Positions 5,743 through 8,705 of a DNA stretch of 8,705 nucleotides are shown one piece after another. How positions within the stretch are numbered: position 1 is the stretch's first letter; each line of letters opens with the position of its first letter. The translations under genes were made by a program, and so were the position numbers. Source of the DNA: JACMJP01 sp046160675 (lineage in GTDB: Bacteria > Bacteroidota > Bacteroidia > Chitinophagales > BACL12); NCBI GenBank assembly GCA_046160675.1, contig JBJXHH010000098.1, positions 1 through 8,705 of the forward strand, given 5' to 3'. Below the pieces are notes generated by a model. It was given only the letters and a program-made list of their open reading frames with translations. It did no database searches and was not told the origin of the DNA.

Positions 5743-5791
5743 TTGAAAATCAGGCAAGCCCGCTTGTAGCAGGCTGAGTTTCAAATTTTTT
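5743..5791 (+). terminator. ybiT: leader hairpin with T-run (candidate attenuator) before the ABC-F gene
   Basis: TTGAAA-A-TCAG (5743-5753) pairs with CTGA-G-TTTCAA (5774-5784), 10 pairs with a single A/G mismatch. The loop holds a nested GCAAG/CTTGT hairpin (5754-5758 with 5763-5767). One A and six T residues (5786-5791) follow, then the start codon 6 nt later. This is the arrangement of an intrinsic terminator, but it lies between promoter and coding region with no gene upstream to terminate. A premature-termination (attenuation) role is therefore inferred. The inner 3' arm could instead be an mRNA stability or translation-control element. Confidence 0.48.
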
Positions 5792-5797
5792 AAAGGA

Positions 5798-7426
5798 ATG
5801 ATCACAGTTAATAATGTTTCGCTGCGTTACGGAAAAAGGATTTTGTTTGATGAAGTGCAGCTCAAGTTTACAAAAGGAAATTGTTATGGAATTATTGGTG
5901 CAAATGGCGCCGGGAAATCCACCTTTCTGAAAATTATCTCCGGTGAGATTGAACCCACAACGGGTTTTGTAGATATCACACCGGGAGAACGCATGGCAGT
6001 GCTGAAACAAAATCACTTTGAATTTGACCAGCATTCTGTTATTCATACTGTCATGATGGGGCATAAAAAACTCTGGAACATCATCCAGGAAAAAGACGCC
6101 CTGTATGCCAAACCTGACTTTAATGAAGAAGATGGCATAAGAGTGGGCGAACTGGAAGCGGAGTTTGCTGAAATGAACGGTTGGAACGCTGAAAGTGATG
6201 CTGCGGAATTACTCAGCAACCTTGGTATAATTGAAGACTTGCATTATCAATTCATGAAAGACCTCAGTGGTAAAGAAAAAGTGCGGGTATTGCTTGCGCA
6301 GGCTTTGTTTGGAAATCCTGATATCTTGTTGATGGATGAACCTACGAACGACCTGGATATTGATACAGTTAGTTGGTTAGAAAACTTCCTTGCTGATTAT
6401 GAAAACACTGTGATCGTTGTTTCACATGACAGGCACTTCCTTGATGCCGTTTGTACACATGTTGCTGATATTGACTACGGCAAGATCGCCATCTTTACGG
6501 GAAATTATTCTTTCTGGTACCAGAGCAGTAAACTGATGTTGCAACTCATGGCGCAGAAAAATAAGAAGATGGAAGACAAGCGCAGGGAATTGCAGGAATT
6601 CATCAGCCGCTTTAGCGCAAACGCCTCGAAAGCAAAACAGGCAACATCAAGGAAAAAAGCTCTTGAGAAATTGAACATAGAAGAATTGCGCCCCAGTTCA
6701 AGAAAATATCCCGGCATATTTTTTACTCCTGAACGGGAAGTGGGCGACCAGGTGTTGCAGGTACAAAACCTTAGTAAAAAATACAACGGTAATTATATAT
6801 TCAACAATATTTCTTTTACAGTGGAAAAAGGAGATAAAATTGCCGTTGTCAGCCGTGACCCGATGGCAATCACTAACTTTTTTGAAATCCTTGCTGGCGA
6901 AAAAGAAGCAGACGGCGGCACACATAAATGGGGAGTAACCATCTCCATCAATTACCTGCCGAATGAGAACAATTCATTTTTTACAAGTGACATGAATCTT
7001 ATTGATTGGCTTCGCCAATACTCGAAAGACAAAGACGAAAGTTTCATCAGGGGTTTTCTCGGAAGAATGTTGTTTAGCGGGGAAGAGTCATTGAAAAGCT
7101 GTAAAGTGTTATCAGGTGGCGAAAAAGTAAGATGTATGACATCAAGATGTATGCTGTTGGGAGGAAATGTTTTATTACTTGATGAACCCACCAACCATTT
7201 GGACATGGAAAGTATTACAGCCTTTAACGAAGGTTTGCAGGAATTTAAAGGTGTTGTACTTTTTACTTCCCATGATCACCAGTTCATGCAGACAATTGCA
7301 AATCGTATCATAGAGATTACTCCCAATGGTACAATTGACAAGCTGATGACCTATGATGAATATATTACTGATGAACGGGTAAAAGAACAGCAAAAAGAAT
7401 TATATCCTGTTGCCGTACTTGCATAA
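5798..7426 (+). CDS. ybiT: ABC-F family ATPase, YbiT-like ribosome-associated factor
   Basis: A 542-residue protein with two ABC ATPase domains and no membrane segment, the ABC-F layout. Members bind the ribosomal E site and act on peptidyl-tRNA or stalled ribosomes; some give antibiotic resistance. NBD1 has Walker A GANGAGKS (34-41), signature LSGKEK (156-161), Walker B DILLMDEPTNDLD (175-187, catalytic Glu181) and SHD (209-211). The linker (about 240-310) is charged and contains SRFSANASKAKQATSRKKAL (270-289), the P-site tRNA-interaction region, with the short length of YbiT rather than that of resistance factors. NBD2 has signature LSGGEK (438-443), Walker B NVLLLDEPTNHLD (457-469, Glu463) and SHDH (491-494), but its Walker A is replaced by SRDPMAIT (352-359), with Ile358 where Lys is expected. 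Length and N-terminus match E. coli YbiT. It has its own promoter and structured leader. Confidence 0.93.
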   Translation: MITVNNVSLRYGKRILFDEVQLKFTKGNCYGIIGANGAGKSTFLKIISGEIEPTTGFVDITPGERMAVLKQNHFEFDQHSVIHTVMMGHKKLWNIIQEKDALYAKPDFNEEDGIRVGELEAEFAEMNGWNAESDAAELLSNLGIIEDLHYQFMKDLSGKEKVRVLLAQALFGNPDILLMDEPTNDLDIDTVSWLENFLADYENTVIVVSHDRHFLDAVCTHVADIDYGKIAIFTGNYSFWYQSSKLMLQLMAQKNKKMEDKRRELQEFISRFSANASKAKQATSRKKALEKLNIEELRPSSRKYPGIFFTPEREVGDQVLQVQNLSKKYNGNYIFNNISFTVEKGDKIAVVSRDPMAITNFFEILAGEKEADGGTHKWGVTISINYLPNENNSFFTSDMNLIDWLRQYSKDKDESFIRGFLGRMLFSGEESLKSCKVLSGGEKVRCMTSRCMLLGGNVLLLDEPTNHLDMESITAFNEGLQEFKGVVLFTSHDHQFMQTIANRIIEITPNGTIDKLMTYDEYITDERVKEQQKELYPVAVLA

Positions 7427-7473
7427 TCTGTCTGTCTTTAACATCTGCTAACATTTTCATCGGAACTTCTTAC

Positions 7474-7492
7474 ATGTATAATGGTTATACAT
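7474..7492. promoter_or_regulatory. 19-bp dyad upstream of msrB (possible operator)
   Basis: ATGTATAA (7474-7481) and TTATACAT (7485-7492) are perfect inverted repeats around TGG. The left arm and centre contain TATAAT. The centre is 60 bp before the preferred msrB start. Eight-base arms with a 3-bp spacer suit a dimeric DNA-binding protein. As RNA, a 3-nt loop and AT-rich stem without a T-run make a terminator unlikely. The ATG at 7474 also opens an in-frame extension of msrB, which is judged not to be used. Confidence 0.42.
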
Positions 7493-7542
7493 CCGTGAAG
7501 TTTAAAGCTTCGTATATGATTGCAAAAAAAATAAAAGACAGT

Positions 7543-8073
7543 ATGAAAAAATACTTTGGCCTTATATCCCTGTTTTTTCTGATAACCCTTGCAGCATGTG
7601 GGCAAACGGGCAAAACATCCAACGACACTCAGTCAAATTCTGTGGAACATACTTATGACGCAAAAGAAGTGTTTGACGGAAAAACTGTTACTAAAACAGA
7701 CGATGAATGGAAGAAACAACTCACTGCGCAGCAATATTATGTTTGCCGGGAAGAAGGTACTGACAGGGCATTTTCTGCCGGATATTGGGATAACCATGAT
7801 GAAGGCATTTATTATTGTATTGCCTGCGGATTACCTCTTTTTAGCAGCACCACAAAATTTGAATCAGGAACAGGTTGGCCTAGTTACTATCAACCCATTA
7901 ATGCAAAGAACGTAACTGAGCACAAAGACGAAAGTTACGGCATGGTTAGAACTGAGGTAGAATGCGCCCGTTGTGCTTCACATTTAGGACATATTTTCGA
8001 TGATGCTTATGATCAACCGACGGGATTGCGTTATTGCATCAATTCTTCCTCTCTGCATTTTGTAAAGAAGTAA
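7543..8073 (+). CDS. msrB: peptide-methionine (R)-S-oxide reductase MsrB, lipoprotein form
   Basis: Starting at ATG 7543, a 176-residue protein that reduces methionine-R-sulfoxide in proteins. Residues 1-19 are a lipoprotein signal peptide ending in the lipobox LAAC (16-19), so Cys19 should be lipidated and the enzyme anchored in the envelope. A flexible Ser/Thr/Asn-rich stretch (20-35) leads to the MsrB domain (about 50-176): GTDRAFSAGYW (72-82), zinc-binding CxxC pairs Cys92/Cys95 and Cys141/Cys144, GTGWPSY (109-115), HLGHIFDD (147-154) and RYCIN (163-167) with catalytic Cys165. Cys68 could be a resolving cysteine, but this is not shown. The frame is open back to an ATG at 7474, but that adds 23 residues before the signal peptide and would spoil it. 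No msrA is fused or adjacent. It is followed by its own terminator. Confidence 0.94.
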   Translation: MKKYFGLISLFFLITLAACGQTGKTSNDTQSNSVEHTYDAKEVFDGKTVTKTDDEWKKQLTAQQYYVCREEGTDRAFSAGYWDNHDEGIYYCIACGLPLFSSTTKFESGTGWPSYYQPINAKNVTEHKDESYGMVRTEVECARCASHLGHIFDDAYDQPTGLRYCINSSSLHFVKK

Positions 8074-8078
8074 TAATT

Positions 8079-8108
8079 TCACCGCATCAATTCTTCTGCG
8101 GTGATTTT
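8079..8108 (+). terminator. intrinsic terminator after msrB
   Basis: TCACCGCA (8079-8086) pairs perfectly with TGCGGTGA (8097-8104), eight pairs with a 10-nt loop, followed by TTTT (8105-8108). It lies 5 bp after the msrB stop. The right arm contains the GTG (8101-8103) that is the only good start for the next gene. Read-through and start-codon masking are therefore linked at this site. Confidence 0.68.
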
Positions 8109-8691
8109 ATACATCATACATAAAGTACCTCTTTTTAGACGGTTATATTTTCATAGGATCGGGCGGCCCTTTGTACAAAAAAAGATTGGTCCGGTTCTTT
8201 CGAACTTAAAGTCGGGCGAAACAATTTTAGATGTCGGTTCCGGCAACGGGCTGGTAACATTCATGATAAGAGAGAAAGGTTACTCAGTTACCCCGCTCGA
8301 CATTCATGAAGGGAATTATGATGCTTCGGTAAAACCGATTGTGTATGATGGAAAAGTTTTTCCTTTTGCTGATAAACAATTTGACACCGGCATAATCCTC
8401 ACAGTATTGCATCATATTGAAAAACCTGAAGTTGTTTTACAGGAAGCTGCCAGGGTTTGTAATAAACTCATCATAATGGAAGACATTTATGAAAACAATT
8501 TTCAAAAACGGCTCACCTTTTTTTTAGACAAACTGGCCAACATGTTTTATTCCCCCTGCCCTCATACAAATAAAGATGATGCAGCCTGGAAAAAAACATT
8601 TGCTGAAATGAATATTCAGTTACTATCCACTCATTACAGGCATGTGATATTTGTAGTTAAGCAGGGAATTTATGTATTGAAATGCAGGTAA
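8101..8691 (+). CDS. class I SAM-dependent methyltransferase
   Basis: A 196-residue protein with a Rossmann-type methyltransferase core. Motif I is ILDVGSGNGLVT (42-53), the SAM-binding Gly loop. Next come PLDIHE (65-70) at the end of strand 2, and FPFADKQFDTGIILTVLHHI (87-106) with the post-motif block typical of the Methyltransf_11/UbiE-like group. RVCNKLIIMEDIYE (118-131) is strand 5. A basic N-terminal stretch (HKVPLFRRLYFHRIGRPF, 7-24) precedes the core. The substrate cannot be told; lipid, quinone or small-molecule targets are all possible. The frame is closed by TAA at 8074-8076, and the only standard start before motif I is GTG 8101, inside the msrB terminator stem. Either this GTG is used or a rarer codon (ATT 8104) is. 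It may depend on read-through from msrB. Stop at 8689-8691. Confidence 0.82.
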   Translation: MILYIIHKVPLFRRLYFHRIGRPFVQKKIGPVLSNLKSGETILDVGSGNGLVTFMIREKGYSVTPLDIHEGNYDASVKPIVYDGKVFPFADKQFDTGIILTVLHHIEKPEVVLQEAARVCNKLIIMEDIYENNFQKRLTFFLDKLANMFYSPCPHTNKDDAAWKKTFAEMNIQLLSTHYRHVIFVVKQGIYVLKCR

Positions 8692-8705
8692 ATACTCCAC
8701 AACCT

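Noticed and set aside
7474..7542. N-terminal extension of msrB from the ATG at 7474
   Set aside because: It would place 23 mostly polar and basic residues ahead of a textbook lipoprotein signal peptide. The ATG is also part of a perfect dyad. The start at 7543 gives a normal signal peptide and lipobox.
7589..7915. Plus-strand 108-codon frame overlapping msrB in another frame
   Set aside because: The msrB frame carries all the conserved zinc and catalytic motifs. The alternative translation has none.
1..8705. Mobile element, phage, CRISPR, toxin-antitoxin or defence system
   Set aside because: No transposase, integrase, repeat array, terminal inverted repeats or known defence domain was seen. 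All genes fit a conserved chromosomal setting with similar base composition.

Overview
The window reads as a stretch of ordinary chromosome from a member of the Bacteroidota, probably near the Chitinophagales/Sphingobacteriia. The evidence is: moderate-to-low GC; A-rich start regions without convincing Shine-Dalgarno sites; several TAnnTTTG-type -7 promoter boxes; and families typical of this phylum (DUF4199 membrane protein, DUF3078 outer-membrane-type protein, a YbiT-type ABC-F with a degenerate second Walker A). The genus cannot be read from the sequence. There is no tRNA, rRNA, CRISPR array, insertion sequence, phage gene or integrase. Every gap between genes is under about 200 bp.

Layout, left to right. 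(1) 1-1062, plus strand: the 3' end of a VOC/glyoxalase-fold gene, a complete second VOC gene and a DUF4199 membrane protein, closely spaced and probably co-transcribed. (2) 1217-1693: an ElaA-like GNAT acetyltransferase, preceded by a terminator-like hairpin. (3) 1794-2201: the mechanosensitive channel mscL, closed by a perfect 36-bp palindromic terminator. (4) 2314-3252: a secreted DUF3078 protein, convergent with rsmG (3324-3947, minus strand) and sharing a bidirectional terminator with it. (5) 4064-5617: a membrane-anchored papain-like (C1) cysteine peptidase with a C-terminal DUF4384-like domain, divergent from rsmG. (6) 5798-7426: a YbiT-like ABC-F translation factor with a structured leader. 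(7) 7543-8073: a lipoprotein form of msrB. (8) 8101-8691: a class I SAM methyltransferase whose GTG start lies inside the msrB terminator hairpin.

The genes do not form one obvious pathway. They are mostly single-gene units for housekeeping and stress: osmotic safety valve (MscL), rRNA modification (RsmG), ribosome-associated ATPase (ABC-F), repair of oxidised methionine in the envelope (MsrB), and envelope proteolysis (C1 peptidase). No new multi-gene system is visible. The points most worth following are regulatory or architectural: a terminator-like hairpin plus T-run between promoter and start codon of the ABC-F gene, the peptidase/DUF4384 fusion, a 19-bp dyad upstream of msrB, and the overlap of the last gene's start with a terminator.
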